This document shows positions 9,927 through 20,941 of a stretch of DNA of 42,600 nt, one piece after another (position 1 is the first letter of the stretch; every line of letters starts with the position of its first letter). Below the pieces are notes generated by a model that saw only the letters and a program-made list of their open reading frames with translations, searched no databases and had not been told where the DNA came from. The DNA lies in NCBI GenBank assembly GCA_021805825.1, contig JAJZEC010000033.1:1-42600 (forward strand). Direction: 5' to 3'. The translations under genes and the position numbers were made by a program. This DNA comes from Pseudomonadota bacterium. Its GTDB lineage: Bacteria > Pseudomonadota > Gammaproteobacteria > Burkholderiales > Burkholderiaceae_C.

Positions 9927-11005
9927 TGCGGGTGACACAGGGTTTCGCACACCGCGACCACGCGCTCGACGGCATCGCTGCGCGCCAGCCGACGCGCCTG
10001 CGCCGCCATGTGCTGCAGTTCATCGCGCTGCAGGGACTCCAGCAGGGTCGCGACGAACTTCGGTTCCAGTTCGGATTGCTGCAGCAGCAGCGCCGCCCCG
10101 CGGTCGGCGAGATGACGCGCGTTGGCCGTCTGGTGGTCGTCCACCGCGAAGGGGAAAGGCACGAACAACGCGGCGACGCCAGCGCAGGCCACCTCGCTGA
10201 CCGTGGAGGCGCCGGCGCGGCACAGCACCAGGTCGGCGTCGGCGTAGGCGGCGGCCATGTCGTCGATGAACGCGCTGCAGGTGGCCTCGACGCCGGCCTC
10301 GGCGTAGGCCCGGCGCAGTTCCTGCAGGCCTTCGCGGCCGCTCTGATGCAGCACGCTCGGACGCCGCGCCGGATCGATCAGCGCCAGCGCACGCGGCAGC
10401 AACTCGTTGAGCGCGCGCGCGCCCAGGCTGCCGCCGACCACCAGCAGACGCAGGGAGCCGCTGCGCCCCAGGTAGCGCGTCGCCGGATCGGCAAGCGCGC
10501 AGATCGACCCGCGCACCGGGTTGCCCACCCATTCAGCGCCGGCCAGCGCGCCCGGGAAACCGCACAGCGCGCGCGTGGCCAGTCGTGCCAGCAGACGGTT
10601 GCTCAGCCCGGCCACGGCGTTCTGCTCGTGCAGCACCAGGCTGGCGCCGAAGCAGCGCGCGAGCAGGCCGCCGGGTACGCTGATGTAGCCTCCCATGCCC
10701 AGCACCACCCGCGGGCGTTCGCGACGCAGCGCGCGGGCAGCCTGCAGCAGCGCGCGCAACAAGCGCCCGGGGAGCATCAGCCAGCGTGACAGGCCCTTGC
10801 CGCGCACGCCGCCGAAATCCACCCACTGCATGCGGTAGCCGCGGGCCGGCACCAGGCGGGCCTCCATGCCGTCGGGGGCGCCCATCCAGGCCACGTCCCA
10901 GCCGGCGGCGCGCAGGCCCTCGCCGACAGCCAGCCCGGGGAAGATATGTCCGCCGGTGCCACCAGCCATGATCAGCGCCCGTCGCGCCACGGCCGCGGAG
11001 TTCAT
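9923..11005 (-). CDS. murG: Lipid II-forming GlcNAc transferase MurG
   Basis: Peripheral inner-membrane GT-B glycosyltransferase that converts lipid I to lipid II. 360 residues. The N-terminal glycine-rich loop is [12 protein letters not shown], the second loop is [10 protein letters not shown] with [11 protein letters not shown] following, and the C-terminal donor loop reads [13 protein letters not shown]. The ATG overlaps the ftsW stop (ATGA). In Bordetella MurG is reported to scaffold other Mur enzymes, which is relevant here because the same cluster has the MurE-MurF fusion. Confidence 0.97.
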   Translation of the reverse strand: MNSAAVARRALIMAGGTGGHIFPGLAVGEGLRAAGWDVAWMGAPDGMEARLVPARGYRMQWVDFGGVRGKGLSRWLMLPGRLLRALLQAARALRRERPRVVLGMGGYISVPGGLLARCFGASLVLHEQNAVAGLSNRLLARLATRALCGFPGALAGAEWVGNPVRGSICALADPATRYLGRSGSLRLLVVGGSLGARALNELLPRALALIDPARRPSVLHQSGREGLQELRRAYAEAGVEATCSAFIDDMAAAYADADLVLCRAGASTVSEVACAGVAALFVPFPFAVDDHQTANARHLADRGAALLLQQSELEPKFVATLLESLQRDELQHMAAQARRLARSDAVERVVAVCETLCHPQ

Positions 11006-12231
11006 GCGTGGCCTCCGCGCATCAGCACGCGATTCTCGTAGTCCACGCGCAGCAGCAGGGCCAGCGCGGTCAGCGACACCAGGGTCGCCGAGCCGCCGTA
11101 GCTCAGCAGAGGCAGCGTCAGGCCCTTCGTCGGCAGCAAGCCGAGATTGACCCCGATGTTGATGAAGGCCTGGCCCCCGAGGAGCACCCCGATGGCCTGC
11201 GCCACCAGCGCAGAGAACATGCGGTCGGCGGCCAGCGCCTGGCGACCGATGTCGAAGGCGCGCTTGGTCAGCCAGGCGAACACGATGATCAGCGCCAGCA
11301 CCCCGGCGAAGCCCAGTTCCTCGCCGATGATGGCGAGCAGGAAGTCGGTCTGCGGCTCCGGCAGGTAGTGCAGTTTCTCGACGCTGCCGCCGAGGCCGAC
11401 GCCGAACCAGTGGCCGCGACCGACGGCGATGAGCGCATGCGCGAGCTGGTACCCGGCACCCTGGCTGTTGCCCTCGGACCAGGGATTGAGATAGGCGAAG
11501 ATGCGGTCACGCCTCCAGGGCGAAAGCACGATCATGAGCACGAAGGCCGCGATGACCACGATCGACAGCGCGGCGAACATGCGCCCGTTGGCACCACCCA
11601 GGTACAGGATGACCATGGCCACCGAGGCGATGACCAGGAAGGCGCCCATGTCGGGCTCGGCCAGCAGCAGCAGACCGATGAAGGCCAGGGCTGCGGCCAT
11701 TGGCGCGAAGGCCTTGGCGAAGCTTTCCTTCACCTGCTGCTTGCGCACCATGAAATCCGCGGCGTAGAGGACGATGGTCAGCTTCACCAGTTCGGAGGGC
11801 TGGAAGTCGAGCACCCCCAGCGGAATCCAGCGTCGGGATCCGTTGACGCCCTTGCCGACGAAGGGCAGCAGCACCAGCGCCAGGCCGCACAGCGACAGCA
11901 CGAACAGGTACGGCGCCCAGCGCTGCCAGAAGCTCATCGGGAACTGGAAGGTCACCCAGCCGACGACCAGGCCGAGGCCGATGGCCACGAGGTCGCGCCA
12001 GAAGAAGTGGAACTGGCTCCAGCGCGCGTAGCGCGGCGCCTCGGGAATGGCAATCGTCGCCGAGTACACCATCACCAGGCCGAAGGCCAGCAGCAGCACG
12101 ATCACCCACAACAGGTTCTGGTCGTAGTCGAGCATGCGCGATGCGCTGGGCGCGACGTAGCTCACACGCACCGCCACCGGCATCGCCGAATCCCGCTCCT
12201 GCCGGCGGCGCAACCAGGCGGGCAGCTTCAT
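11002..12231 (-). CDS. ftsW: SEDS peptidoglycan glycosyltransferase FtsW
   Basis: Septal peptidoglycan polymerase of the SEDS family, partner of FtsI. 409 residues with about ten hydrophobic segments. Conserved SEDS stretches are GSRRWIPLG with FQPSELVKL, LAEPDMGAFLV, GVGLGGSVEKLHYLPEPQTDFL, and the terminal LLPTKGLTLPLLSYGGS. The frame is open upstream as a shadow of murD; the ATG at 12231 ([15 protein letters not shown]) overlaps the murD stop as ATGA. A later ATG 16 codons in cannot be excluded. Confidence 0.96.
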   Translation of the reverse strand: MKLPAWLRRRQERDSAMPVAVRVSYVAPSASRMLDYDQNLLWVIVLLLAFGLVMVYSATIAIPEAPRYARWSQFHFFWRDLVAIGLGLVVGWVTFQFPMSFWQRWAPYLFVLSLCGLALVLLPFVGKGVNGSRRWIPLGVLDFQPSELVKLTIVLYAADFMVRKQQVKESFAKAFAPMAAALAFIGLLLLAEPDMGAFLVIASVAMVILYLGGANGRMFAALSIVVIAAFVLMIVLSPWRRDRIFAYLNPWSEGNSQGAGYQLAHALIAVGRGHWFGVGLGGSVEKLHYLPEPQTDFLLAIIGEELGFAGVLALIIVFAWLTKRAFDIGRQALAADRMFSALVAQAIGVLLGGQAFINIGVNLGLLPTKGLTLPLLSYGGSATLVSLTALALLLRVDYENRVLMRGGHA

Positions 12232-13754
12232 GGCCGTCCCTCCAGCACGACCCCGCGCTCGGCAGCGAGTTCCTGCAGCGCGCCCGCGAACACCTCCGCG
12301 CGATGCGCATAGTTGCGGAACATGTCGAGGCTGGCGCAGGCCGGAGACAACAGCACCACCTCGCCGCTGCGCGCCTCCTGCGCGGCGGCGCGCACCGCCT
12401 GCGGCAGATCGTCCAGCAGTTGGCAGACGCAGCTCGCGCCCAGCGCCTGCTGCAGGCGGGCGGCATCGCGCCCGATGAGCAGCGCCCGGCGCACCCGGTG
12501 CGCCGCGGCCTGCGCCAGCGGGGTGAAATCCTGGCCCTTGCCGTCGCCGCCGGCGATCAGCAGCACCGTCCGGTCGAGGCCGTCCAACGCCGCCACCGTG
12601 GCGCCGACGTTGGTGCCCTTGCTGTCGTCGATCCACTCCACGCCGTCGAGCACCCCCAGGGTCTGCATGCGGTGGGGTTCGCCACGGTAGTCGCGCAAGG
12701 CATGCAGCATCGGCGCCAGCGCGAGCCCGGTGGAGGCGGCCAGCGCCAGCGCAGCCAGCGCGTTGGCCTGGTTGTGGCGTCCGCGCAGGCGCAGCGCATC
12801 GGCGGGCATCAGCCGTTGCAGCACCGCTTCGCCCTCGGCGTCGACCCTGCGTGGGCGGCGCGCGGGCTTGGCCGCCTGGGGCTCGCCCGCGTGCAGGCGC
12901 GCCAGCCAGTCCATGCCATGCTCGCGCAGCAGCCCCCAGTCGCCGGCCACGCGCGGTGCGTCGAGCCCGAAACTCTGCATGCGCCGGCCTTCGCGGCGCA
13001 AGGCCAGGACCTGCGGATCGTCGCGATTGAGCAGCATCAGGCCCGGCGCCGCCTGCAACTGCCACGGCTGCGGGCCGAAGATGCGCGCCTTGTCCTGGGC
13101 ATAGGCCTGCATGTCCGCATGCCAGTCGAGGTGATCCTGGCTGATGTTCAGGACCACCGAGGAAGTGGCCACGAAGTCGTCGACTCCATGCAACTGGAAG
13201 CTCGACAGCTCCAGCACCCAGGCTTGCGGCAGCTGCTGTCCGCGCAGCCGGCTCGCCAGCTCATCGAGCATCGCCGGGCCGATGTTGCCGGCAGCCACGG
13301 CATCGCAGCCGGCGGCCTGCAGCAGCAGCGTGGCCAGGCGCGTCACCGTGGTCTTGCCGTTGGTTCCGGTGACCGCCAGCAGCCATGGCGCATAGCCCTG
13401 ACGCTGCTGCAGCTCGCGCAAGGCCTGGCCGAACAGCCACAATTCCCCGCGCACCTCGATCCCGCGCGCGCGCGCCTGGCGCAGCAGTTCGCCGAACGCG
13501 GGGTCGTCGGGGGCGATTCCAGGGCTGACACAGACCAGGTCGGCGCCATCGAGCAGGCCGGGCCCGGCGCCTCCCAGGCTGGGCTCGAGCTGCGGGAACT
13601 CGCGGCCCAGGGCCTGCAGGCCCGGCGGCTGGGTGCGGCTGTCGGCGGCGCGCAGCCGCGCTCCCTGCAGCGCGCACCAGCGCAGCATGGCCAGGCCGGA
13701 CACCCCGAGCCCGAGCACGACGACGGTCTTGTCCTGGAGCATGGACGGGCTCAT
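12228..13754 (-). CDS. murD: UDP-N-acetylmuramoyl-L-alanine--D-glutamate ligase
   Basis: Adds D-Glu to UDP-MurNAc-L-Ala. 508 residues from the ATG at 13754 ([20 protein letters not shown]), longer than the roughly 440 of E. coli MurD. The ATP site is [11 protein letters not shown], then [18 protein letters not shown] and, in the C-terminal domain, DDSKGTN. The extra length is mainly an Arg-rich insertion in the second half (around [10 protein letters not shown]) before [12 protein letters not shown]. Start and stop both form ATGA overlaps with mraY and ftsW. Confidence 0.95.
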   Translation of the reverse strand: MSPSMLQDKTVVVLGLGVSGLAMLRWCALQGARLRAADSRTQPPGLQALGREFPQLEPSLGGAGPGLLDGADLVCVSPGIAPDDPAFGELLRQARARGIEVRGELWLFGQALRELQQRQGYAPWLLAVTGTNGKTTVTRLATLLLQAAGCDAVAAGNIGPAMLDELASRLRGQQLPQAWVLELSSFQLHGVDDFVATSSVVLNISQDHLDWHADMQAYAQDKARIFGPQPWQLQAAPGLMLLNRDDPQVLALRREGRRMQSFGLDAPRVAGDWGLLREHGMDWLARLHAGEPQAAKPARRPRRVDAEGEAVLQRLMPADALRLRGRHNQANALAALALAASTGLALAPMLHALRDYRGEPHRMQTLGVLDGVEWIDDSKGTNVGATVAALDGLDRTVLLIAGGDGKGQDFTPLAQAAAHRVRRALLIGRDAARLQQALGASCVCQLLDDLPQAVRAAAQEARSGEVVLLSPACASLDMFRNYAHRAEVFAGALQELAAERGVVLEGRP

Positions 13755-14929
13755 CGCAGCTTCAGGCTGGCCAGCCCGATCAGGCACAACACCATGCTGA
13801 CGATCCAGAAGCGGATCACCACCTGCGATTCCTTGACCCCGAGTTGCTCGAAATGGTGGTGCAGGGGCGCCATCTTGAAGATGCGCCGGCCCTGGCCGTA
13901 CTTGCGCCTGGTGTATTTGAAATAGCCGACCTGGATCATCACCGACACCGTTTCGGCGACGAACACCCCGCCCATGATGAACAGCACGATTTCCTGGCGC
14001 ACGATGACAGCGATGGTGCCCAGCGCTGCGCCCAGCGCCAGCGCGCCTACATCGCCCATGAAGACCTGCGCCGGGTAGGCGTTGAACCACAGGAACGCCA
14101 GCCCGGAACCGACCATCGCACCGATGAAGATCAGCAGTTCGCCGCTGCCCGCGATGTAGGGAAACAGCAGGTAGCGCGAGAACACGGCGTTGCCGCTGAC
14201 ATAGGCGAACACCCCCAGCGAGCCCCCGACCATGACCGTGGGCATGATGGCCAGGCCGTCGGCGCCGTCGGTCAGGTTCACGGCATTGCTCGAGCCGACG
14301 ATCACCAGGTAGGTGAGGATGATGAAGCCGGTGATCCCCAGCGGATAGCTGACGGTCTTGAAGAAGGGAACGATCAGATCGGCTGCCGGCGGCAGGGGCA
14401 TCGTCAGGCCGCTGCGCAGCCAGGCCACGAACAGGTGCCAGACCTGCAGGTTGCCGTTGCCGGAAACGGCAAAGGCCAGGTAGAAGGCTGCCAGCAGCCC
14501 GATCAGCGACTGCCAGAAATACTTTTCGCGCGAGCGCATGCCCTGCGGGTCGCGGTGCACCACCTTGCGGTAGTCATCGACCCAGCCGATGGCTCCGAAA
14601 CCCAGCGTGACCAGCAGCACGACCCAGACGAAGCGGTTGGACAGATCCATCCACAACAGCGATGAAGCGCTGATGGACAGCAGGATCAGTACTCCGCCCA
14701 TCGTCGGGGTGCCGGTCTTGATCAGGTGGGTCTGCGGCCCGTCGCTGCGCACGGCCTGCCCGACCTTCATCGCGGTGAGTTTGCGGATGAGCGCCGGCCC
14801 CGCCACCAGGCCGATCAGCAACGCCGTCAGGGTGCTCATCACCGCGCGGAAGGTGATGTAGTTGAACACCCGGAAGAAGCGCAGGTCGGGCGAGCTCTGC
14901 ATCAACCACAGGGCCAGGCTATGCAGCAT
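13751..14929 (-). CDS. mraY: Phospho-MurNAc-pentapeptide transferase MraY
   Basis: Integral membrane enzyme transferring phospho-MurNAc-pentapeptide to undecaprenyl phosphate (lipid I). 392 residues starting [20 protein letters not shown], with multiple TM segments. Catalytic-loop motifs are [32 protein letters not shown] and the cytoplasmic APLHHHFEQ. The start lies inside the 3' end of murE-murF (11-base overlap); upstream in-frame sequence is a shadow of that gene. Confidence 0.97.
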   Translation of the reverse strand: MLHSLALWLMQSSPDLRFFRVFNYITFRAVMSTLTALLIGLVAGPALIRKLTAMKVGQAVRSDGPQTHLIKTGTPTMGGVLILLSISASSLLWMDLSNRFVWVVLLVTLGFGAIGWVDDYRKVVHRDPQGMRSREKYFWQSLIGLLAAFYLAFAVSGNGNLQVWHLFVAWLRSGLTMPLPPAADLIVPFFKTVSYPLGITGFIILTYLVIVGSSNAVNLTDGADGLAIMPTVMVGGSLGVFAYVSGNAVFSRYLLFPYIAGSGELLIFIGAMVGSGLAFLWFNAYPAQVFMGDVGALALGAALGTIAVIVRQEIVLFIMGGVFVAETVSVMIQVGYFKYTRRKYGQGRRIFKMAPLHHHFEQLGVKESQVVIRFWIVSMVLCLIGLASLKLR

Positions 14930-17879
14930 GTCCGGACTCCATGGATGGCTCGCCGGCCTGCCGAGGATCCTGCGCCGGCCAACGCGCGCGCAGCGCCTCG
15001 ACCACGCGCTCCATGCGCATGAAGCGCGACCCCTTGACCAGCACCGCGTCGGGGCCGGCGGCGACGAGGGCGTCGAGGTCGAGCTCCTCGAAGCAGCCGG
15101 CATGCCGCACCGCGATGCCGGCGGCGCGCGCCGCGTCGGCGGCGGCCCGCGCCGCCTCGCCGACCGTCCACAGCTGCTGCACACCGCGCTCGGCGGCCAG
15201 GCTGCCGACCTCGGCATGCATGTGCGGGCCCTGCGCGCCGACCTCGCCCATGTCGCCCAGCACCAGCACGCGCCGCCCGGGCAGCGCGGCCAGGGCCTCG
15301 ATGGCCGCGCGCACCGAATCCGGGTTGGCGTTGTAGGTGTCGTCGATGAGCAGCACCGGGCTGCCGTCGGCGCGCCGCAGCAGGTTGCGCTGCATGCGCG
15401 CCGGCACCGCGTCGAAAGCCTGCAGCCCGTCGACCACCGCCTGCAGCGGCGCGCCCGCGGCCAGCGCGCAGGCCGCGGCGGCCAGCGCATTGCGGGCATT
15501 GTGGCGCCCGGCCAGACGCAGACGCAGCTGCGCCTGGCCGGCCGCGCAGCGCAGGGCCAGCAGCATCGGGGCGTCCGCGCCTCCGGCATCGAGCACCCAA
15601 CCCTGCAGTTCGGCGGCGTGCGCACGGGCGTCGGCTTCCTGCGCGCACAGCGCGAAGCGCAGCATGCGGCGAGGCGACGCCATCTCGACCCACAACTGCG
15701 CGTGCGGATCGTCGGCCGGGAACACCGCCACGCCGTCGGCTCCCAGCGCGCGCAGAACCTCTCCGTTCTCGCGCGCCACCGCCTGCACGCTGTGCAGGAA
15801 CTCCAGGTGCTCGCGCTGCGCGTTGTTGACCAGCGCGACGTCCGGCTCGGCGATCGCCGCCAGGCGCGCGATCTCCCCCGGATGGTTCATGCCCATCTCG
15901 ACCACCGCGGCCTGGTGCTGCGGACGCAGGCGCAGCAGGGTCAGCGGCACGCCCACGTCGTTGTTGAAGTTGCCCTGCGTGGCCAGGCGCCCGTCATCCC
16001 CATGCCAGGCGGCCAGAATGGACGCCAGCATTTGCGTGACCGTCGTCTTGCCGTTGCTGCCCGCGACCGCGATCAGCGGCATCGCCGGCTGCTGGCGACG
16101 CCAGGCGCGCGCCAGCATGCCCAGGGCGGCACGGCTGTCCGCCACCTCCACCCCGGGCAGGCCGGCGCCGGCCACGCCGTGCTCGGCCAGCACCGCGGCG
16201 GCGCCGGCGGCAGCCGCGCGGGGCAGGAAGGCATGGCCGTCGAAACGCTCGCCGCGCAGGGCCACGAACAGTTCGCCCGCAGCCAGCCGACGGCTGTCGG
16301 TGCTCACGCCGGCCAGCGCGCACGCGGCCTCACCGTGCAGCCGGCCGGCGGTCCATTGCGCGAGCTCGCGCAGGCTCAGCCAGCCGCCGCCGCGCGCAGC
16401 CAGGGCAGCGCGTGCGTGAAAGACGTCGCTGAAGGCGCGGCTGCGGCCGCGCAGCTGCTGGGTGGCCTCGTGGCCCTTGCCGGCGAGCAGGATCACGTCC
16501 TGCGCATCGGCGTGCGCCACGGTCTGCGCAATGGCCTGCGCGCGCTCGGCCAGCACCAGGATGCGCGCCGGAGCCACGGCACCGGCCAGCAGTTGTTGCA
16601 GGATGTCCTGCGGCGGCTCGCTACGCGGGTTGTCGCTGGTCAGCACGACACGATCGGCACAGCCCTCGGCGGCCGATGTCATCGCGGCCCGCTTGCCGGG
16701 GTCGCGGTCGCCGCCGGCGCCGAACACGCACCACAGCGTGCCCCCGCGCGCCTGCGTCACCGGGCGCAGCGCCTGCAGCGCCTGCGCCAGGGCATCGGGC
16801 GTGTGCGCGTAGTCGACGACCACCAGCGGCGCCGCATGGCCGCCGAGGGCCTGCATGCGGCCGGGCGGGGGCGTCAGCGCCGCCAGCGCGGTGGACACGA
16901 CATCGAAGTCCAGACCGCAGCATTCGAGCAGGCCGCAGACCAGAAGCACGTTGGACAGGTTGAATTCGCCGAGCAGCGGCAGTTCGAGTTCGCGTCGTGC
17001 CTGGCCGCGCGCCAGCTCGAAGCGCATGCCCAGGCTGTGCGGCCGCGCGTCAAGCGCGCTCCAGTCCGCCGTTGCGTCCTGCACGCGCGACACCTGCAGG
17101 GTGCGCAGCCCGCGCTGACGGCAGTGCACGGCCAGCACCGCGCCCAGCGCGTCGTCGGCATTCAGCACGGCGCATTGCAGATGCGGCCAGTCGAACAGCC
17201 GACGCTTGGCGGCGGCGTAGGCCTGCATGCTTCCGTGGTAGTCGAGGTGGTCGCGCGTCAGATTGCTGAAGGCCGCGGCGTGGATGTGCAGTCCGTCCAG
17301 GCGATGCTCCACGATGCCGATCGACGAGGCCTCGATCGCGCAATGCCGCACGCCGCCGCGCAGCAACCGCGCCAGCTCGGCGTGCAGGCGCACCGGATCC
17401 GGGGTCGTCAGCCCGGTGGCGCGCAACTGCCCGGGCAGGCCGGCACCCAGGGTACCGATGAAGCCGCAGGCATGCCCGGCCGCTTGCAAGGCCTGCGCCG
17501 TCCACAAGGCGGTGGAAGTCTTGCCGTTGGTTCCGGTGACCGCCAGCACCTGCATGCTGCGCGACGGATGGCCGAACCAGGCGTCGGCAATGTCGCCAGC
17601 CAGGCCTTGCAGCCCGCGCACGCGCAACACCGAGGGCGCCAGATCGAAGGCCTCGGCGCCCTCATCCTCGACCAGCACCGCGCCGGCGCCGCGCGCCAGC
17701 GCGTCGGCGACATGGCGCCGTGGGTCGCGCGCGGCTCCGGGCCAGGCGACGAACACATCGCCCGCGCGCAGGGTGCGCGAATCGCTGTCCAGCGCCGCCT
17801 GTGGCGCCACCATCGCGCGCAGGGCGTGCAGCACCTCGGCGGCCGAGGCGTGCACCGGGCTTGGCTGCGGGCGGTTCAC
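14919..17879 (-). CDS. murE-murF: Fused MurE-MurF ligase
   Basis: A single 986-residue ORF encodes both enzymes with no stop or start between them. Residues 1 to about 490 are MurE (UDP-MurNAc-dipeptide:meso-DAP ligase): ATP loop TGTNGKTS (115-122), [11 protein letters not shown], and DNPR (416-419), the signature of meso-diaminopimelate specificity. A short linker (about 485-500, [12 protein letters not shown]) leads to MurF (tripeptide:D-Ala-D-Ala ligase) with GSNGKTT (607-613), [10 protein letters not shown] and [10 protein letters not shown]. The start is the GTG at 17879, overlapping the ftsI stop as GTGA; upstream in-frame sequence is a shadow of ftsI. Such fusions are known in Bordetella and some other Burkholderiales. 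Both active sites look intact, so a bifunctional enzyme is inferred. Confidence 0.95.
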   Translation of the reverse strand: MNRPQPSPVHASAAEVLHALRAMVAPQAALDSDSRTLRAGDVFVAWPGAARDPRRHVADALARGAGAVLVEDEGAEAFDLAPSVLRVRGLQGLAGDIADAWFGHPSRSMQVLAVTGTNGKTSTALWTAQALQAAGHACGFIGTLGAGLPGQLRATGLTTPDPVRLHAELARLLRGGVRHCAIEASSIGIVEHRLDGLHIHAAAFSNLTRDHLDYHGSMQAYAAAKRRLFDWPHLQCAVLNADDALGAVLAVHCRQRGLRTLQVSRVQDATADWSALDARPHSLGMRFELARGQARRELELPLLGEFNLSNVLLVCGLLECCGLDFDVVSTALAALTPPPGRMQALGGHAAPLVVVDYAHTPDALAQALQALRPVTQARGGTLWCVFGAGGDRDPGKRAAMTSAAEGCADRVVLTSDNPRSEPPQDILQQLLAGAVAPARILVLAERAQAIAQTVAHADAQDVILLAGKGHEATQQLRGRSRAFSDVFHARAALAARGGGWLSLRELAQWTAGRLHGEAACALAGVSTDSRRLAAGELFVALRGERFDGHAFLPRAAAAGAAAVLAEHGVAGAGLPGVEVADSRAALGMLARAWRRQQPAMPLIAVAGSNGKTTVTQMLASILAAWHGDDGRLATQGNFNNDVGVPLTLLRLRPQHQAAVVEMGMNHPGEIARLAAIAEPDVALVNNAQREHLEFLHSVQAVARENGEVLRALGADGVAVFPADDPHAQLWVEMASPRRMLRFALCAQEADARAHAAELQGWVLDAGGADAPMLLALRCAAGQAQLRLRLAGRHNARNALAAAACALAAGAPLQAVVDGLQAFDAVPARMQRNLLRRADGSPVLLIDDTYNANPDSVRAAIEALAALPGRRVLVLGDMGEVGAQGPHMHAEVGSLAAERGVQQLWTVGEAARAAADAARAAGIAVRHAGCFEELDLDALVAAGPDAVLVKGSRFMRMERVVEALRARWPAQDPRQAGEPSMESGHAA

Positions 17880-19633
17880 GCGCCACCTCCGCTGCTGGTG
17901 GCGACCGGCGGCACATCGGGACGCACCGGCAGATCCGGCGGCACGCCGAGGATGCGCAGCGCCTGCGCCATGACCTGCGAAAACACCGGAGCGGCGATCT
18001 GCCCGCCGAAGTGGTGCTTGTGATCGGGCTGGTCGACCGACACCGCCATCACCAGGCGCGGATGGTCGAGCGGGGCCATGCCGACGAATTGCGCGCGGAA
18101 CAGCTTCTTGTCGTAGGACTTGCCGCGCCAGATGTAGGCGGTTCCGGTCTTGCCCCCGGTGGAATAGCCGGGAATGCGCGCCGCCGGCGCGGTGCCGTTG
18201 GCCGAGGTGACCAGCCCGAGCATCGAGCGCACGTCGGCAGCCACCTGCGGCGACACGACCCGCACCGCCGGGGTCGGCGTGGAGCTCTTGAACAGGGTGG
18301 CCGGGCGGATCATGCCGTCGTCGGCGAACAGCAGGTAGGCATGCGCGAGCTGGAAGGTCGAGACGGCCAGGCCATAGCCGAAGCCCTGGGTCACGGCATC
18401 GATCGGCCGCCAGTCCTTCCACGGCCGCAGGCGACCGCTGCTGGCGCCGGGAAAGCCCAACTGCGGACGCTGCCCCAATCCGACCGCGGTGTACATGTCC
18501 CACTGTTCCTGCGGCTTCATCCGCATCACGATCTGGCCGGTCGCGACGTTGCTCGAGTATTCGATCACCTGGGGCAGGCCGATCAGGCCATTGTTCGAGT
18601 CATCGCAGATCCGGTTGCCGTACATCATCATGCAGCCGGGCGCGGTCTGAAAGGTGCTGTGCATGCTGACCACCCCGTCCTGCAATGCGGCGGCGATGGT
18701 CAGCGGCTTGATCACCGAACCGGGCTCGAAGATGTCGGTGACGGCATAGTTGCGCATGTCGGCCGCGAAGTAGGTGCCGCGGCGGTTGGGGTTGAAGCTG
18801 GGATAGTCGGCCATCGCCAGCACCTGGCCGTTGCTGGCGTCGATGACCACCGCGCTGGCGTTCTTGGCATGGCTGGTCTGCACCGCCTGCTTGAGCGCCT
18901 GGTAGGTGAGATCCTGGATCTTGCTGTCGATCGACAGCTGGACGTCCTGGCCGTTGACCGGGGGCGTCCCGCCCTCGATGTCCTCGATCACGTTGCCCAG
19001 GCGGTCGCGCATCACCTTGCGCGTGCCTGGATGGCCGGCAAGCTGCGCTTGCAGTTCGAGCTCCATGCCGCCGGCGCCACGATTCTCGATGTCGGTGAAA
19101 CCGATCAGCTGCGCCGCCGCTGCCGCCTCCGGGTAATAGCGCCGGTAGCTGGGGGACATGTAGATCCCCTTGATGTGCAGCGCCTTCACCTTGCGCGCCA
19201 GCGGCACCGCCACCTGCCGCTTGACATAGACGAACTGCCGGGGCTGCGCGAGCCTTTGCCGCAGGTCGTCGGCGTTCAGCCCGAGCAAGGAAGCCAGTTC
19301 CTCGACCTGAGCCGCGCTGGCCTGCAAGGTCTGCGGATCCGCCCAGATCGTCTGCACCGGAATGCTCGAGGCCAGGATGTTGCCGTTGCGGTCGAGAATG
19401 CGCCCGCGCATCGCCGGCAGTTCCAGGGTGCGCACGAAGCGCAGGTCGCCCTGGCGCTGGTAGAAGCTGGTCCTGATGCCCTGCAGCCACAGCGCGCGCA
19501 GCCCCAGCGCGGCAAAGGCCAGGTAGAGCAGCCACCTGATGAGCCAGGCGCGACCCGGCGGCAGGCGCAGCCGCAGCAGATGGCTGTTGCGCCGCTGGGC
19601 GGGGATGGCGAAGGGACGCGATGCGGCTCTCAT
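17876..19633 (-). CDS. ftsI: Septal peptidoglycan transpeptidase FtsI (PBP3)
   Basis: Class B penicillin-binding protein that crosslinks septal peptidoglycan with FtsW. 585 residues from the ATG at 19633: cytoplasmic tail, one TM segment (about residues 29-50, WLIRWLLYLAFAALGLRALWL), pedestal domain with RGRILDRNGNILA, then the transpeptidase domain. Active-site motifs are EPGSVIKP (SxxK), YSSNVA (SxN) and GKTGTAY (KTG). A GTG at 19666 would add 11 residues and overlap ftsL by 23 bases; neither start has a clear Shine-Dalgarno, so the exact start is uncertain. Confidence 0.96.
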   Translation of the reverse strand: MRAASRPFAIPAQRRNSHLLRLRLPPGRAWLIRWLLYLAFAALGLRALWLQGIRTSFYQRQGDLRFVRTLELPAMRGRILDRNGNILASSIPVQTIWADPQTLQASAAQVEELASLLGLNADDLRQRLAQPRQFVYVKRQVAVPLARKVKALHIKGIYMSPSYRRYYPEAAAAAQLIGFTDIENRGAGGMELELQAQLAGHPGTRKVMRDRLGNVIEDIEGGTPPVNGQDVQLSIDSKIQDLTYQALKQAVQTSHAKNASAVVIDASNGQVLAMADYPSFNPNRRGTYFAADMRNYAVTDIFEPGSVIKPLTIAAALQDGVVSMHSTFQTAPGCMMMYGNRICDDSNNGLIGLPQVIEYSSNVATGQIVMRMKPQEQWDMYTAVGLGQRPQLGFPGASSGRLRPWKDWRPIDAVTQGFGYGLAVSTFQLAHAYLLFADDGMIRPATLFKSSTPTPAVRVVSPQVAADVRSMLGLVTSANGTAPAARIPGYSTGGKTGTAYIWRGKSYDKKLFRAQFVGMAPLDHPRLVMAVSVDQPDHKHHFGGQIAAPVFSQVMAQALRILGVPPDLPVRPDVPPVATSSGGGA

Positions 19634-19643
19634 CACACGGGCT

Positions 19644-19943
19644 TCAACGGGTGCTGATGTCCGCACGCAGCCCCGGCCATTGCGCGGCGCTGATGTAGTC
19701 GCTGCGCGCCGGGCTGATCGGAACCATGCCCAGGCGGGAGCGCGCGAGGCGCTCGATGCGCGCCGGAACCGACAGCGCGCGCACCTCGACCTGCAGGCGG
19801 TCGCGGTCGAGCTCGAGCTGGCTGGCGCGCTGCTGCGCGGCGTCCAGTGCCGCGAAGGTGCGCCGCGCCTCGTACTGCGCGCGCACCACGCTCATCGCAA
19901 AGGCCACGGCCAGCAGCAGCAGCGTCAGGTTGAGCCGGATCAC
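19644..19943 (-). CDS. ftsL: Cell division protein FtsL
   Basis: Small bitopic divisome protein of 99 residues: TM helix near the N-terminus ([20 protein letters not shown]), then a periplasmic coiled-coil (about residues 30-60, [20 protein letters not shown]) that pairs with FtsB. No ftsB is in this window, as expected since it normally lies elsewhere. The start is a GTG that overlaps the rsmH stop as GTGA. Identification is by position and topology, since the sequence is poorly conserved. Confidence 0.9.
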   Translation of the reverse strand: MIRLNLTLLLLAVAFAMSVVRAQYEARRTFAALDAAQQRASQLELDRDRLQVEVRALSVPARIERLARSRLGMVPISPARSDYISAAQWPGLRADISTR

Positions 19944-20929
19944 GCGCCGGCTCCCGCGCCGCCAGGCGTCGCCAGCCGCTCGGCCACCCGCATCACCGCC
20001 GAGCGGCTGCGCGGATTGTCCCGCACCTCGGATTCGTCAGCCCGCACCCGCGCCAGAAGGCGCAGCGCGGGCACGAAGTCCCGCGGTGGCAAGGGCAGGC
20101 GGCGTTGCTGCGCGTTCAGCGCCGGCGGCCGCGCATGGCCCTGCAGGAAGCGCTTGACCATGCGGTCCTCGAGGGAATGGAAGCTGATGACCACGAGTCT
20201 CCCGCCTGCGGCCAGGCGTTGCAGCACTTGGGCAAGGGCCGCCTCGAGCTCGGCGAGTTCAGCATTGACGTGAATCCGAAGAGCCTGAAAGGTTCGCGTG
20301 GCTGGATCCTGCCCCGCCTCGCGGCTGCGCACCGCCTGCGCGACGAGGGCGGCAAGTTCGCCGGTGCGGGTGACCGGGCGACCGTGTTCGCGGCCAGCCA
20401 CAATCGCCTTTGCAATCGCGAAAGCAGCCCGTTCGTCCCCGTACTCACGCAATACCCGGGTGATTTCATGGAGGTCGGCCTCGTTCAGGAACTGTGCCGC
20501 GGTGAAACCGCGGGTCGGATCCATGCGCATGTCCAGCGGGGCGTCGGCGCGAAAGCTGAAACCCCGCTGCGCATCGTCGAGCTGCGGCGACGAAACCCCC
20601 AGGTCGAGCAGCAGACCCTGCACGCGCTCGATCCCCATCTCGTCGAGCACGCTGCCCCATTGCGAGAACGCCGCCTGCCGCAGTTGCAGCCGCGCGTCGC
20701 GCTGCGCCAACTCCAGCCCGGCGGCAATGGCCTGAGGATCCCGGTCGAGCGCGACGACGCGCGCGCGCGCGCCCGCGCGTGCGAGCAACTCCCGCACATG
20801 GCCGCCGCGTCCGAAGGTGCCGTCGACATAGATTCCCTCACGATCGGTGAGCAGCCAGTCGATCGCCTGGCGCAGCAACACCGTGCGATGCTGCAGCGCT
20901 GCTGCAGCGCGGGTCGGGGTCGAGGGCAT
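19940..20929 (-). CDS. rsmH: 16S rRNA m4C1402 methyltransferase RsmH
   Basis: SAM-dependent N4-methyltransferase of 16S rRNA C1402 (formerly MraW). 329 residues. The N-terminal motif is [12 protein letters not shown], the SAM-binding loop is [11 protein letters not shown], and the conserved [19 protein letters not shown] and [14 protein letters not shown] are present. A CG-dinucleotide run of about 15 bases (20758-20772) encodes part of the ARAGARARV stretch. It follows mraZ after 12 bases. Confidence 0.97.
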   Translation of the reverse strand: MPSTPTRAAAALQHRTVLLRQAIDWLLTDREGIYVDGTFGRGGHVRELLARAGARARVVALDRDPQAIAAGLELAQRDARLQLRQAAFSQWGSVLDEMGIERVQGLLLDLGVSSPQLDDAQRGFSFRADAPLDMRMDPTRGFTAAQFLNEADLHEITRVLREYGDERAAFAIAKAIVAGREHGRPVTRTGELAALVAQAVRSREAGQDPATRTFQALRIHVNAELAELEAALAQVLQRLAAGGRLVVISFHSLEDRMVKRFLQGHARPPALNAQQRRLPLPPRDFVPALRLLARVRADESEVRDNPRSRSAVMRVAERLATPGGAGAGA

Positions 20930-20941
20930 CGCAGGGCACCT

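Noticed and set aside
7504-10023. 839-codon reverse ORF joining ddlB to upstream sequence
   Set aside because: The upstream half is a frame shadow of murC. The real ddlB start is the ATG overlapping the murC stop. Similar false fusions upstream of ftsQ, ftsW, murD and mraY were rejected the same way.
14862-18023. 1053-codon forward ORF opposite murE-murF
   Set aside because: Antisense shadow with His/Gln/Arg-rich low-complexity composition and no ribosome-binding site.
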